Source: Firmicutes bacterium HGW-Firmicutes-14 (GTDB taxonomy: Bacteria; Bacillota; Thermincolia; Thermincolales; UBA2595). From it: 64,000 nucleotides of DNA. Position numbers and translations under genes: made by a program. This document shows, one piece after another, positions 1 to 7,432 of the stretch. The DNA lies in assembly GCA_002840275.1 (NCBI GenBank), contig PHAB01000013.1, positions 31,281-95,280 on the forward strand. The letters are read 5' to 3'. Numbering within the stretch: position 1 is the first letter of the stretch; each line of letters starts with the position of its first letter. The notes under the pieces are model-generated. The model did not search any database and was not told the origin of the DNA. It saw only the letters and a program-made list of their open reading frames with translations.

Positions 1-417
1 TGCTTGCTCGTTAAACCATAAGGCTCCACATCCCGTTTAGACCACTCACCTTCAGAAGGCTTAAAATATCTAATACTGACAACCCGGTTATCCTTGACGG
101 CTTCCATCAGTTTCAGCAGGATAACCCCGGATTTCGCTGTATCCAGCAGCTGTTCTTCCACAATATGCACCCTGGCCTGCAGGTTTTCAATATCCTGCCG
201 GGAGCCGCTATACCTGTTCCTGTACAGTGCGGCCAGGATAATGTCCTGCCTTCAGTTTCTCTTCCAGGTCTTTAAGGTCCCTGTATACCTGCCTGTCCGT
301 GACCTCACAGTATTCCATAATCTCTTCAAGAGTGGCTCCTCCTGATGCTGTTTTAGCGGACAGAAAGTTTTGCAGCCTGGCCAGCCTGACTGTCCTTGAC
401 AGTCCCTTATCCGCCAT
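1..417 (-). pseudogene. WYL-domain HTH transcriptional regulator, frame-disrupted, runs off window edge
   Basis: The N-terminal part reads as a DeoR/HTH_11-type helix-turn-helix (about residues 5-60, containing TLEEIMEYCEVTDRQVYRDL) from an ATG at 417 preceded by GGGAGG. This frame stops near 208. A second frame continues from about 235 to the window edge and encodes a typical WYL-domain start (ending RYFKPSEGEW ... DVEPYGLTSK). That frame has its own stop just upstream of the junction, so the two halves cannot be one unbroken ORF, and the usual linker between HTH and WYL domains looks shortened. WYL regulators bind DNA and sense nucleotides or other ligands. A frameshift or internal deletion is the simplest reading; a sequencing error is possible. 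The C-terminus lies outside the window. Confidence 0.6.
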
Positions 418-637
418 CTCATCAACCCTCCCGTAAAAAACAAAAATACCCGCCCCAAAAGGAACAGGTAGCTCAACTATCGACGGTATAAGCTGCGAGA
501 AGTCCAATAATTAGGTGCAAAATGAACAGGCTGACCCCTCCGGGTTTTACTGGACCTTTGCGCTTCCAGCATCCACAAAGTTTGCCAGTTAATATACCAA
601 TCTCCTAATTGCTGTTGTTATTAATACTACATTATCA

Positions 638-690
638 GTGCGAAATCCTTTATTTCCGACACTAATATCTTATTTCTTTTTTGGTTTTGG
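638..690. repeat. Dispersed ~52-bp repeat, copy A
   Basis: A stretch beginning GTGCGAAATCC and ending TTCTTTTTTGGTTT is closely matched by 8059-8110. It sits immediately beyond the stop codon of the DUF1638 gene. The rest of 418-637 shows no gene or clear signal. Confidence 0.6.
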
Positions 691-693
691 AAA

Positions 694-1374
694 TTATTGC
701 ACCCCATTTGAACCAAAAGAAAACAATAAATGGGGATAATCAACCGCTTCCCCAGGCTGAATGATGACAAAATCATCGTCCCATTCGCCCCTGAGAGCCT
801 TATATAAAATATGCAGGGACCCTTTCACCACTTCATGGTCAAGTCCCAGCTGTGCCGCTATATCTTTGGTTTTGACAACAAACTCATCCAGCTGATAAGC
901 TCCTGTTTCAACTACTCTCAGCTTCTCGTAGTTTTTTAAAATTATTTTCATTATCTTTCGGGCCTTCTCTTCACCAAACTTGGCCATACTGTAGGTGAAA
1001 TCTGTCCAGATATTTGATTCGTTCTCCAAATACCCTTTTGTAAGGTAATATGAATGGGCTTTGCGGTCCCATTCCTTTCTCCGGTGGTTGCCTCCGAGAA
1101 ACAAAGAAATACAGTCATCTACCCGCGGGAAAATTATCCGGGCTTCCTCCGATTTCAGTCCATAAAGGGAGTTGCCGCAGCTTCCAAAAAGCAGGAGTAT
1201 ATTCTCAACATTGCCTATACGGTCAATTTCATTCTGGATAGCTTTATTTAGTTTCTGCGGAGCCTGGTGCTGCCCGGATTTAATCCAGACAATCGGGTAG
1301 TTAACTTTAAGTTCATCGGTTACCAGTGTTATCTCGTCTTTAAGAGTATTACACGCTATTGCCACTGTTTTCAT
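694..1374 (-). CDS. DUF1638 domain-containing protein of a corrinoid methyltransferase operon
   Basis: The 226-residue protein starts MKTVAIACNTLKDE and carries the DUF1638 signature FGSCGNSLYGL followed by FPRVDDCISLFLGG (about residues 63-95), with conserved Gly, Cys and Asp. No signal peptide or membrane segment is visible, so it should be cytoplasmic. DUF1638 proteins are recurrently encoded beside corrinoid-dependent methyltransferases in acetogens and methanogens; their biochemical role is not established. Here it is the last gene of the methyltransferase operon, 27 bp after the second corrinoid protein gene. The start has a GGGGAAGG ribosome site. Function is inferred only by association. 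Confidence 0.8.
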   Translation of the reverse strand: MKTVAIACNTLKDEITLVTDELKVNYPIVWIKSGQHQAPQKLNKAIQNEIDRIGNVENILLLFGSCGNSLYGLKSEEARIIFPRVDDCISLFLGGNHRRKEWDRKAHSYYLTKGYLENESNIWTDFTYSMAKFGEEKARKIMKIILKNYEKLRVVETGAYQLDEFVVKTKDIAAQLGLDHEVVKGSLHILYKALRGEWDDDFVIIQPGEAVDYPHLLFSFGSNGVQ

Positions 1375-1401
1375 AATATCGCCTTCCCCGGTTGTGATTT
1401 A

Positions 1402-2034
1402 TCACTTTTCTAACCCGGCAATCCGCTTTATCAACTTTACTGCTTTTTTGGCATCCGTTTGAAAATAATCTGCCCCGGTGTATTCCCTGATCATCTCATT
1501 AACAGGATAACCGCCAATAATTACTTTTACCTTATCCCGCAAACCTGTTTCATGCAAAAGCCTGACCAGCTTTTTCACATAACTTATGGAGAAGGTCAAT
1601 ACTACCGAAACACCAACAATACCGGTGTCAGTTTCATTTATTTTCTGAACGAATTCTTCCGGCTTGACATCCACTCCCAGATCGTAGACCTCGAAACCTT
1701 CTGAGCGCAGCAAACTAATGACAATGTTTTTTCCAAGGTCATGGATATCGTCTTCAATAGTGCCGATTACTACTTTGACCCCATTTTTGAACCCGGGTAC
1801 GGAAAAATAAGGCTCCAATATCTCCATCACACCTCTCAGAATCTCTTCTGACATGACAAGGTCTGAAAGGTAGTACATATCTTCACTGTACCGCTGCCCT
1901 ACTTTTTCGACTCCCAGCCTGCATTGTTCTACAATTTCCAGCGGAGTCTCACCGTTTTTCACTTTTTCCCTTACCAATTGAAGGGTCTTTTCTTCATCGA
2001 GTTCGGCTATGGCATTAATCAAATCATCTTTCAT
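1402..2034 (-). CDS. Corrinoid protein (B12-binding methyl carrier), second copy
   Basis: This protein of about 210 residues has the two-domain architecture of MtaC/MttC/MtvC-type methyl carriers: a helical cap domain (about 1-85, with SDLVMSEEILRGVMEIL) and a Rossmann-like cobalamin domain. The base-off/His-on motif DIHDLGKN supplies the lower-axial His, followed by VGVSVVLT and VIIGG, which contact the corrin tail. It would carry a methyl group on Co(I)/Co(III) between two methyltransferases. The ATG at 2034, with AGGTGG about 9 bases upstream, is preferred over an in-frame start further upstream that would run into the GntR gene. It differs clearly from the carrier at 4143-4763, suggesting division of labour. 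Confidence 0.9.
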   Translation of the reverse strand: MKDDLINAIAELDEEKTLQLVREKVKNGETPLEIVEQCRLGVEKVGQRYSEDMYYLSDLVMSEEILRGVMEILEPYFSVPGFKNGVKVVIGTIEDDIHDLGKNIVISLLRSEGFEVYDLGVDVKPEEFVQKINETDTGIVGVSVVLTFSISYVKKLVRLLHETGLRDKVKVIIGGYPVNEMIREYTGADYFQTDAKKAVKLIKRIAGLEK

Positions 2035-2054
2035 CTTGTTCCCACCTACCAAGG

Positions 2055-2822
2055 TTACAGACTTTCTGTTGACCACCCAGTGTAACTTGTAAGTTTATAC
2101 CGGTCCCCCCTGTATATCGATGTTCCCCATCCAATAGGTTTCTTCTCCGGGTCATATACTGTTTGTTCAACCACAAAAACCGGCGCTTTTACCGGCAGGC
2201 CCAGATATTTGGCTTCTGATTCTGTAGCCACAGATGCACTTAAAACCTTCTTGCTGATAGAAGGGCGCTGGTCACTGTGAACAGAAGCCAGGTTTGACAA
2301 TGAAGGGTCTTTTAACTCAGTTTCCAGAATGGGCTTTTGCTTGGAAAACACTATATATTTATTTTCGTAAACCAGCGGCTCATCATCGGCGGACAGAACC
2401 ATTCGAAAGTACAGACACCTGGTTCCGGCATTTATTTCCAGCTTTTTGGCTAACTCCTGGTCCGCTTTTACTATTTTGACGGTAAGCAGCTTTGTACTTG
2501 GTTCCATGTTTCTTTTCCTGATTTCCTCGAAGAAGTCATTTAGTTCAAAGACGACATTATCCAGCTTTGGTTTTGAAACAAAAGTCCCAACACCCTTTTG
2601 AGTATATACCAGCCCCGCTGAGACAAGTTCCGAAATGGCTCTCCGAACCGTCATCCGGCTCATCTCATAACGGGCAGCCAAATCATTCTCAGGAGGCAGG
2701 GCTTCTCCGGGCTGGAGTTTCCCCTCAAAAATCTGCTTTTTCAAAAGGCTGGCCAGCTGATAATATACCGGAATAACTGAACTCTTATCAATTTTGTCTT
2801 CATCTAAGAAAAACGTTTTCAT
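2055..2822 (-). CDS. GntR-family transcriptional regulator with UTRA ligand-binding domain (HutC subfamily)
   Basis: A winged helix-turn-helix occupies about residues 15-85 (LQPGEALPPENDLAARYEMS, then MTVRRAISEL and GVGTFV), followed by a UTRA domain (about 95-255, beginning NDFFEEIRKR). GntR/HutC proteins are cytoplasmic dimers that bind palindromes and are released by a pathway metabolite. The ATG at 2822 avoids overlap with the MFS gene and is preceded by GAGGTT. Its place inside the methyltransferase operon makes it the likely local regulator; the palindrome at 7083-7098, downstream of the operon promoter, is a candidate operator. The ligand could be the methylated substrate or its demethylated product (inference). 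Confidence 0.9.
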   Translation of the reverse strand: MKTFFLDEDKIDKSSVIPVYYQLASLLKKQIFEGKLQPGEALPPENDLAARYEMSRMTVRRAISELVSAGLVYTQKGVGTFVSKPKLDNVVFELNDFFEEIRKRNMEPSTKLLTVKIVKADQELAKKLEINAGTRCLYFRMVLSADDEPLVYENKYIVFSKQKPILETELKDPSLSNLASVHSDQRPSISKKVLSASVATESEAKYLGLPVKAPVFVVEQTVYDPEKKPIGWGTSIYRGDRYKLTSYTGWSTESL

Positions 2823-2832
2823 AGAATCAACC

Positions 2833-4065
2833 TCAGATTCCCAGCCGGATTGAAGAAGCACCGGCTTTAGCCCGTGCCTTGGCGCCCATTTCAGGCAGAA
2901 AAACCGTTACAATGCCAAACAGTAAATATGACACACTGGCCAGGAGGAATAATGTGTTGAAGTTTGTTCCCGCTATGGGAGCAATTATAAAGGATGGTAT
3001 CGCAAAGGCGCCGATAAGCTGCAGAGTGGCAATCAACCCTCCGGCAGTTCCGGCATATTTAGGACCTATTTCCGGCAGCAGCATCGGGAAAGCCATCAAT
3101 AACGGTATTCCTGTTCCCATTAAGAACCCAAGCACAGCCAGCAGTATCCATGATGCAACCCCTGAAGTGACCCACGATAAATACATAATAATCGCTCCGA
3201 ATATACCTATTGGGGCCAGGAAAGGTTTAATCCTGCCGATACGGTCTGAAAGAAGGGGTCCCACAAAACTGCCTGACACTGTACCTAATGTTACTAATGA
3301 CGCCATTAATCCGGCTATCTTCGGATCAATTCCGCGCACCCCGTTAAGGGCATTGGAAATGTTGCCATTAAAGGCCATGTTGGAGCCCATAAACAACATC
3401 AGCGCCAAACCGACCAGCCAAACATTTTTGCTCTTGCCAACCGTACCCAAACACTTTGTCACCGGAATTGATGACATTTCAGGAGCACCGGCAGGCTTGC
3501 CGTTCACAAATGTAACCCATAAGATTCCTACCGTAAGATTAATAATCCCCGCAACGATATAAGCTCTTTTAATACTGGGGAATAAGGCAGTAGCAGCTAA
3601 AGCCACAGTCATACCCAGGCCGGGGCCGGTTAAGTAAATCCCCATTGCTGTACCCATCTGCTCCACAGGGAACCATGCCCCCAGCAGCTTTGCAGCATTG
3701 GCATTTAAGAGGGCGCAGCTGATCCCGGACAAAAACATTAAAACAAACAATGTCAGGAAATCGTGAGCTGCATAACGGAAATATATCCCTATTGTTGAAA
3801 AAACGAATCCGATTGCAACAGTTTTTTTCACACCAAACCGGTCAGCCAGAGCTCCGGCAGGCAGGCTGAGAAATACGGCAGAAAGCATTGGGGCCGAGAG
3901 AATCATAGAAAACTGGCTGAGCGTCAGCTTAAGACCGGGGATGATCCGGTAGGCAAGGGCTGCCATCTGAAATTGCGCTACAACCCCGATAAATATGGTA
4001 GCCCACATAATAGACAAAATCACCCAGCGATACAGTGACAAATCTTGTTTTGCGCTGTATGTCAT
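2833..4065 (-). CDS. MFS transporter, 12 TM, possible methylated-substrate permease
   Basis: The 410-residue protein contains about 12 hydrophobic segments and the MFS loop 2-3 motif, here GALADRFGVKKT (about residues 71-82), repeated in degenerate form in the second half (LLSDRIGRIKP). It is an inner-membrane secondary transporter. It lies between the first corrinoid protein gene and the GntR regulator, separated from the former by a strong stem-loop, so it probably imports the methylated substrate or exports its demethylated product. Substrate class cannot be read from the sequence; NNP-like and OFA-like families are both conceivable. The ATG has a GGAG site 8 bases upstream. Confidence 0.85.
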   Translation of the reverse strand: MTYSAKQDLSLYRWVILSIMWATIFIGVVAQFQMAALAYRIIPGLKLTLSQFSMILSAPMLSAVFLSLPAGALADRFGVKKTVAIGFVFSTIGIYFRYAAHDFLTLFVLMFLSGISCALLNANAAKLLGAWFPVEQMGTAMGIYLTGPGLGMTVALAATALFPSIKRAYIVAGIINLTVGILWVTFVNGKPAGAPEMSSIPVTKCLGTVGKSKNVWLVGLALMLFMGSNMAFNGNISNALNGVRGIDPKIAGLMASLVTLGTVSGSFVGPLLSDRIGRIKPFLAPIGIFGAIIMYLSWVTSGVASWILLAVLGFLMGTGIPLLMAFPMLLPEIGPKYAGTAGGLIATLQLIGAFAIPSFIIAPIAGTNFNTLFLLASVSYLLFGIVTVFLPEMGAKARAKAGASSIRLGI

Positions 4066-4105
4066 CTTTTATTCTCCGTTCTTATTCAACTTTTGTCAAT
4101 AGTTA

Positions 4106-4149
4106 CAGTTAATAAACAGAGGCCAAAATAGGCCTCCGCTTATTAACTG
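4106..4149 (-). terminator. Long intercistronic stem-loop between corrinoid protein and MFS genes
   Basis: Outer arms CAGTTAATAA / TTATTAACTG and inner arms GAGGCC / GGCCTC form a 44-base hairpin that includes the stop codon of the upstream corrinoid protein gene. No long U-tract follows on the minus strand, so it may attenuate or protect the 5' mRNA rather than fully terminate. It probably sets higher expression of the enzymes than of the transporter and regulator. Confidence 0.6.
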
Positions 4150-4763
4150 AATATCTGTTCAGCAACTTTTAAGCCGTCACTCGCATCTTTACCGTAGTAG
4201 TCGGCTCCTACATGTTCCATGACCGTTTTATCGACATAGTTTCCCCCGATAAGAACCTTGATATCCAGGCCTTCTGCTCTAATTGCCGTAATTGCATCTT
4301 TCATGGCTTCCTGGCAGCTGGTCAGCAGCACACTCATACCGACAAGCGGCGCCTGGGACTCTTTGATGGCTTCAACGAATTTCTCTTTAGGCACATCCAC
4401 TCCCAAATCAATCACATTATAGCCGGAACCTTTAAGAAGCATAACAACGATGTCTTTTCCCAAGTCATGAATGTCCCCTTTAACGGTTCCTATGATAACA
4501 GTTCCCTTGGAATCACTGCTGCCCCCGCTGAGCTGTGGTTCCAGAATGGTCATAGCATCCTTCATGATTTCCCCGGCCATGACCAGCTCACTCAGAAAAA
4601 ACTCACCTGATTCAAAACGCTTACCGACCTCTACCATACCGGCCTGCAGAGCATTAACAATTTCCAGGGGAGCTATTCCGCCGTCCAGGCGGCTTTTAAC
4701 CAGGGCTGATACCTCATCCTCCTCTAATTCAGTCATAGCCTTTGATAAAGCATCAACTGCCAT
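4143..4763 (-). CDS. Corrinoid protein (B12-binding methyl carrier), first copy
   Basis: The 206-residue protein has the MtaC/MttC/MtvC layout. Its helical cap domain is at about 1-85 (FLSELVMAGEIMKDAM) and its cobalamin-binding domain holds DIHDLGKD with axial His99, then VGMSVLLT and VLIGG. It should accept a methyl group from the URO-D-type methyltransferase encoded just upstream and pass it to the pterin-binding methyltransferase. It is cytoplasmic. The ribosome site AAGGAG is well placed. It lies 47 bp after the 55-residue ORF. A reductive activator (RamA type) for this carrier is not in the window. Confidence 0.93.
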   Translation of the reverse strand: MAVDALSKAMTELEEDEVSALVKSRLDGGIAPLEIVNALQAGMVEVGKRFESGEFFLSELVMAGEIMKDAMTILEPQLSGGSSDSKGTVIIGTVKGDIHDLGKDIVVMLLKGSGYNVIDLGVDVPKEKFVEAIKESQAPLVGMSVLLTSCQEAMKDAITAIRAEGLDIKVLIGGNYVDKTVMEHVGADYYGKDASDGLKVAEQIFS

Positions 4764-4810
4764 AATTAATTCACTCCTTTTTGGTGGTATATTAACTAAT
4801 ACTATTTAAA

Positions 4811-4978
4811 TTAACGCTGTACCCAAAACCAAATAAAGCCGTAAGCGAATGCATCCAGGTTCTCCCAGTGCTTCTTCACTGTTTCCTCATTACCCGGGAT
4901 TTCTCCTAACTCTTCCACCTTAATTTCCCAAGGCACACATTTACCGGGGCCGGGAACAAATGTTATTTTTTCTGACAT
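4811..4978 (-). CDS. Small 55-residue protein of the methyltransferase operon
   Basis: This ORF lies in the gap between the URO-D methyltransferase and corrinoid genes and is below the usual length cut-off for ORF calling. It starts MSEKITFVPGPGKCVPWEIK with a perfect GGAGG seven bases before the ATG at 4978, and ends FIWFWVQR. It is acidic in the middle (VEELGEIPGNEE), aromatic at the C-terminus, has one Cys, and no signal peptide or membrane span. Tight spacing on both sides (18 bp to the methyltransferase, 47 bp to the carrier) supports real translation. I do not recognise the family. A small accessory or interface subunit of the methyltransferase is a guess from context. Confidence 0.7.
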   Translation of the reverse strand: MSEKITFVPGPGKCVPWEIKVEELGEIPGNEETVKKHWENLDAFAYGFIWFWVQR

Positions 4979-4996
4979 TGCCATACCTCCAATCTG

Positions 4997-6169
4997 TTAA
5001 TAGACACCATATTCCCTCGCAGCTTCAATCACGGCTAAAACATTTTCTTTTTTAGCGTCACCCATTACCACTCCACCCGGAGCCAGGATAAAGCCGCCAT
5101 CACAGGCCAGTTCATCAATTACTCTCTTCACATGCTCTTTAATTTTTTCAGGCGTTCCGTAAGTCAGCAGAGTAGTAGGTATCCCACCCTGGAGACAGAA
5201 CCTGCCTCCGAGAATTTCTTTGGCCTTTTTGCTGTCGGTGGTGTCAATATGAAAAATAATACTCTTGTCAGGCAGTTCAGCGATCTTCTCCAGGTATGGT
5301 GTCCAGTCTCCTTCAGCAAAGAAGAACATCCTTTTCCCCTGGGCCCAAAGTCCTTCAATGACTGCCTTCAGTGTGGGCCAGTAGAATTTATCCCATTGTT
5401 CAGGGTTCAGGAATGGATATGCACCGCGATGGAGCGGAGCAAAGCAGGGAAAACGCCTGTCAGCTCCCGGTCCGGCAAGACCTGAACCAATATTATGCGG
5501 TACAATAGTCTCACATGCGGCAATAACCTTATCGGGACGGCGGCGAAGGTCCAGGAGAATCCCTTTCATACCCCGCAGGGCATCACCCAGAGTATCAAAA
5601 GGAGCTTTGGTAATCCCAGTCCACTGTCCGATCACGCCATGTTCCTGACTCCATTTTGCAAATGCCGCACCCGCATTACCGAGGGCCATAGCAAAAGCAG
5701 CCGAACTCTTAATTAAAGCCACAGTAGCTCTATATGATCCGGGTTCAGCAAATTCAGTGCTGATACGGGGTAAAAAGTTCTTCACGAGCCATTCTGTCGG
5801 GTTAGCAATAAAATCATCATAATCTTCTGCTTTCATGTATTCTTCTTCGTTATACTGAAATGTGGTGTTTTCTTCTAACCCTAATCCGGGAAACTTATAT
5901 AATTTGGAACCCATGGCATCAAACATCGGCGGCCACCATAAAGTTGGCCCGCCCCCAAAAATATCTACATCAAAGTCCGCCAGCAGGTCTTCTACAATCT
6001 TGTTATTTTTCTCAGGATCATAAAACACTTCCTGGAGAGAATAATCTGTGTACTTGACAGCCCATTCGGCTATTCCCAAAGCAATAGGCACCTTGTCCGG
6101 TTTACCGCATTCCATAGCTACCGTATAACGTTGAAATCTCTCTTGAATAAGCTTTCCTTTGTCATCCAT
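4997..6169 (-). CDS. Uroporphyrinogen decarboxylase-fold corrinoid methyltransferase (putative substrate methyltransferase, MTI)
   Basis: The 390-residue TIM-barrel protein belongs to the URO-D/MtaA/CmuA superfamily rather than true HemE. It starts MDDKGKLIQERFQRYTVAM, and its C-terminal half contains FFFAEGDWTPYL, FHIDTTD, RFCLQGGIP and LLTYGTPEKIKEHV, typical of the methyltransferase branch; His and Cys in this stretch are candidate zinc or substrate ligands. With the adjacent carrier and pterin methyltransferase it matches the logic of O-demethylases (MtvB/MtoB type), which demethylate methoxyaromatics, but relatives act on other methylated compounds. It should transfer a methyl from substrate to the corrinoid protein. 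The ribosome site GGGAGG is strong. Substrate is unknown. Confidence 0.85.
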   Translation of the reverse strand: MDDKGKLIQERFQRYTVAMECGKPDKVPIALGIAEWAVKYTDYSLQEVFYDPEKNNKIVEDLLADFDVDIFGGGPTLWWPPMFDAMGSKLYKFPGLGLEENTTFQYNEEEYMKAEDYDDFIANPTEWLVKNFLPRISTEFAEPGSYRATVALIKSSAAFAMALGNAGAAFAKWSQEHGVIGQWTGITKAPFDTLGDALRGMKGILLDLRRRPDKVIAACETIVPHNIGSGLAGPGADRRFPCFAPLHRGAYPFLNPEQWDKFYWPTLKAVIEGLWAQGKRMFFFAEGDWTPYLEKIAELPDKSIIFHIDTTDSKKAKEILGGRFCLQGGIPTTLLTYGTPEKIKEHVKRVIDELACDGGFILAPGGVVMGDAKKENVLAVIEAAREYGVY

Positions 6170-6245
6170 AAACCTTCTTATCCTCCCTTTTTACTTATTT
6201 ATGTTCCCTAACCTCTTCTGAGTTCGTTTTCACCCTCCTTTTCTT

Positions 6246-7043
6246 TTAGTCTGTTAATACTCCGGAACGATATAACTTCAGATAATTTTTGCCAAAACGA
6301 TCATTGCCTAACAGCAAATCAGTGACTCTGACAGCAGTCATAATCTTATTGTCGAGGGGGTCCAAAATGGCGGCATCCATGCCGGAGGCCATACCGATTG
6401 ACAGGAAATAACGGTTTATAACCTTCCTCATTGGCATATTAAATGAGATGTTACTTAATCCGGATATAGTTTTAACATTAAACCGGCATTTAATTTCCCT
6501 GATACATTCGAAAAACATTCCTGCATTGGCATGGTGAACAGCCAAAGGGAGTACTAATGGATCTATGTATAAATTGGACAAATCATAATTCTTTTTGGCA
6601 AGAATATCAACGAGGCGGTCGGTCAGACGGATTCTGTCTTCAATAGTCTTCGGAATTCCATTATCATCTACAGTTAAACCAATTACCCGGCACCGACATT
6701 CCAGCACAAGGGGAAGCATTTCATCAAGGCGGCTTTTCTCCAGGGAAATGGAATTGACCAGAACCCTCCCTTTATCACCCTTTACTGCATCTAAACCTGT
6801 CTTGACAGCCCGGGCCGAAGTGCTGTCGATGCAAAGGGGTAAATCAGTCACTTCCTGAACAACATTTACAATCCACTCCATATTGGGTAGTTCGTCACCC
6901 TGTGCGGTGTTTAAATCCAGGTAATCGGCGCCGGCTTCAGCCTGTTTTAGCGCCAGGTCCTGCACAGCCGCTGTATTTTTTGCATTAATTAGTTCACGGA
7001 TATTGGGAACCGCGCTGTTTAACTTTTCACCGATTACAATCAT
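6246..7043 (-). CDS. Methylcorrinoid:tetrahydrofolate methyltransferase (pterin-binding domain, MTII)
   Basis: The 265-residue protein is a paralogue of AcsE in the same window (60591-61388) and has the pterin-binding TIM barrel. Visible motifs are IGEKLNSAVP, DYLDLNTAQGDE, LCIDSTSARAV, VNSISLEK, LTVDDNGIP, LYIDPLVLPLAVH and GLSNISFNMP; the last carries the conserved Asn that polarises N5 of the pterin. It should move the methyl group from the corrinoid carrier to tetrahydrofolate, giving methyl-THF for the Wood-Ljungdahl pathway. It is the first gene of the operon, with GGGAGGG before the ATG and a sigma-A-like promoter 66 bp upstream. MtvA-type function is the closest comparison. Confidence 0.9.
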   Translation of the reverse strand: MIVIGEKLNSAVPNIRELINAKNTAAVQDLALKQAEAGADYLDLNTAQGDELPNMEWIVNVVQEVTDLPLCIDSTSARAVKTGLDAVKGDKGRVLVNSISLEKSRLDEMLPLVLECRCRVIGLTVDDNGIPKTIEDRIRLTDRLVDILAKKNYDLSNLYIDPLVLPLAVHHANAGMFFECIREIKCRFNVKTISGLSNISFNMPMRKVINRYFLSIGMASGMDAAILDPLDNKIMTAVRVTDLLLGNDRFGKNYLKLYRSGVLTD

Positions 7044-7082
7044 TTAAAAGGACCCTCCCTGTACTTGTTCTCATCTTTTGCT

Positions 7083-7098
7083 GTATAGACATCTATAC
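7083..7098 (-). promoter_or_regulatory. Perfect palindromic operator candidate GTATAGA-N2-TCTATAC
   Basis: Seven-base arms are exactly complementary around a two-base centre. The site starts 10 bases after the -10 box, so it overlaps the transcription start and early leader. Size and GT...AC ends resemble operators of GntR-family regulators, making the co-encoded GntR/UTRA protein the likely binder. Confidence 0.65.
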
Positions 7099-7108
7099 TT
7101 CTAAAATC

Positions 7109-7137
7109 ATCATACATTACGTTCGGATTTATGTCAA
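7109..7137 (-). promoter_or_regulatory. Sigma-A promoter of the methyltransferase operon
   Basis: On the minus strand TTGACA (7132-7137) and TATGAT (7109-7114) are separated by exactly 17 bases. Transcription would begin near 7100 and read into the pterin methyltransferase gene at 7043. Confidence 0.75.
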
Positions 7138-7204
7138 CAATAATTTTGCTTAGAATGAAGCCACAATATGCGTATAAAAGCTGTGTGTATGAGATTCCTG
7201 TGCG

Positions 7205-7343
7205 TCTGGAAATCCTGTGCGTCTCGCGGGACTCCCAGGATTCATTCGTAAAAATGCAACAAAAAAAGGACTTCACGCAACCCTCAAAGTTGCTGAAACC
7301 CTTGATAATCGTGGTGCCCGAGGCCGGGGTTCGAACCGGTACG
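7205..7343. repeat. tRNA-Leu 3'-end remnant with associated ~100-bp repeat (copy 1)
   Basis: 7312-7343 matches the last part of the tRNA-Leu gene (acceptor 3' strand, CCA and T-arm) with small differences. The preceding ~100 bases (GCGTCTCGC, CAACAAAAAAAGGACTTCACG, GCTGAAACCCTT) are closely similar to 19886-19985. TCCTGTGCGTCT, found in the tRNA anticodon/D region, occurs twice at about 7197-7223. No full tRNA folds here. The 389-bp gap 7044-7432 otherwise holds only the operon promoter and operator. It resembles an attachment-site scar. Confidence 0.65.
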
Positions 7344-7432
7344 TTAATGTTCAGACTGTATACCGCCAAGCACATCTCCTTAACATAAAACATACGATAA
7401 TATTACAGGATTACGAAAGGAATGATTGCTAT

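Noticed and set aside
4997..6169. True heme biosynthetic HemE
   Set aside because: Operon context with corrinoid and pterin methyltransferases and the divergent C-terminal motifs point to the methyltransferase branch.
7040..7393. Minus-strand 117-residue ORF upstream of the pterin methyltransferase
   Set aside because: It spans the operon promoter, operator and a tRNA-Leu remnant and has no ribosome site; composition looks non-coding.
7217..7432. N-terminal extension of the cupin ORF
   Set aside because: It is made of the tRNA-associated repeat; the ATG at 7433 starts the conserved-looking protein.
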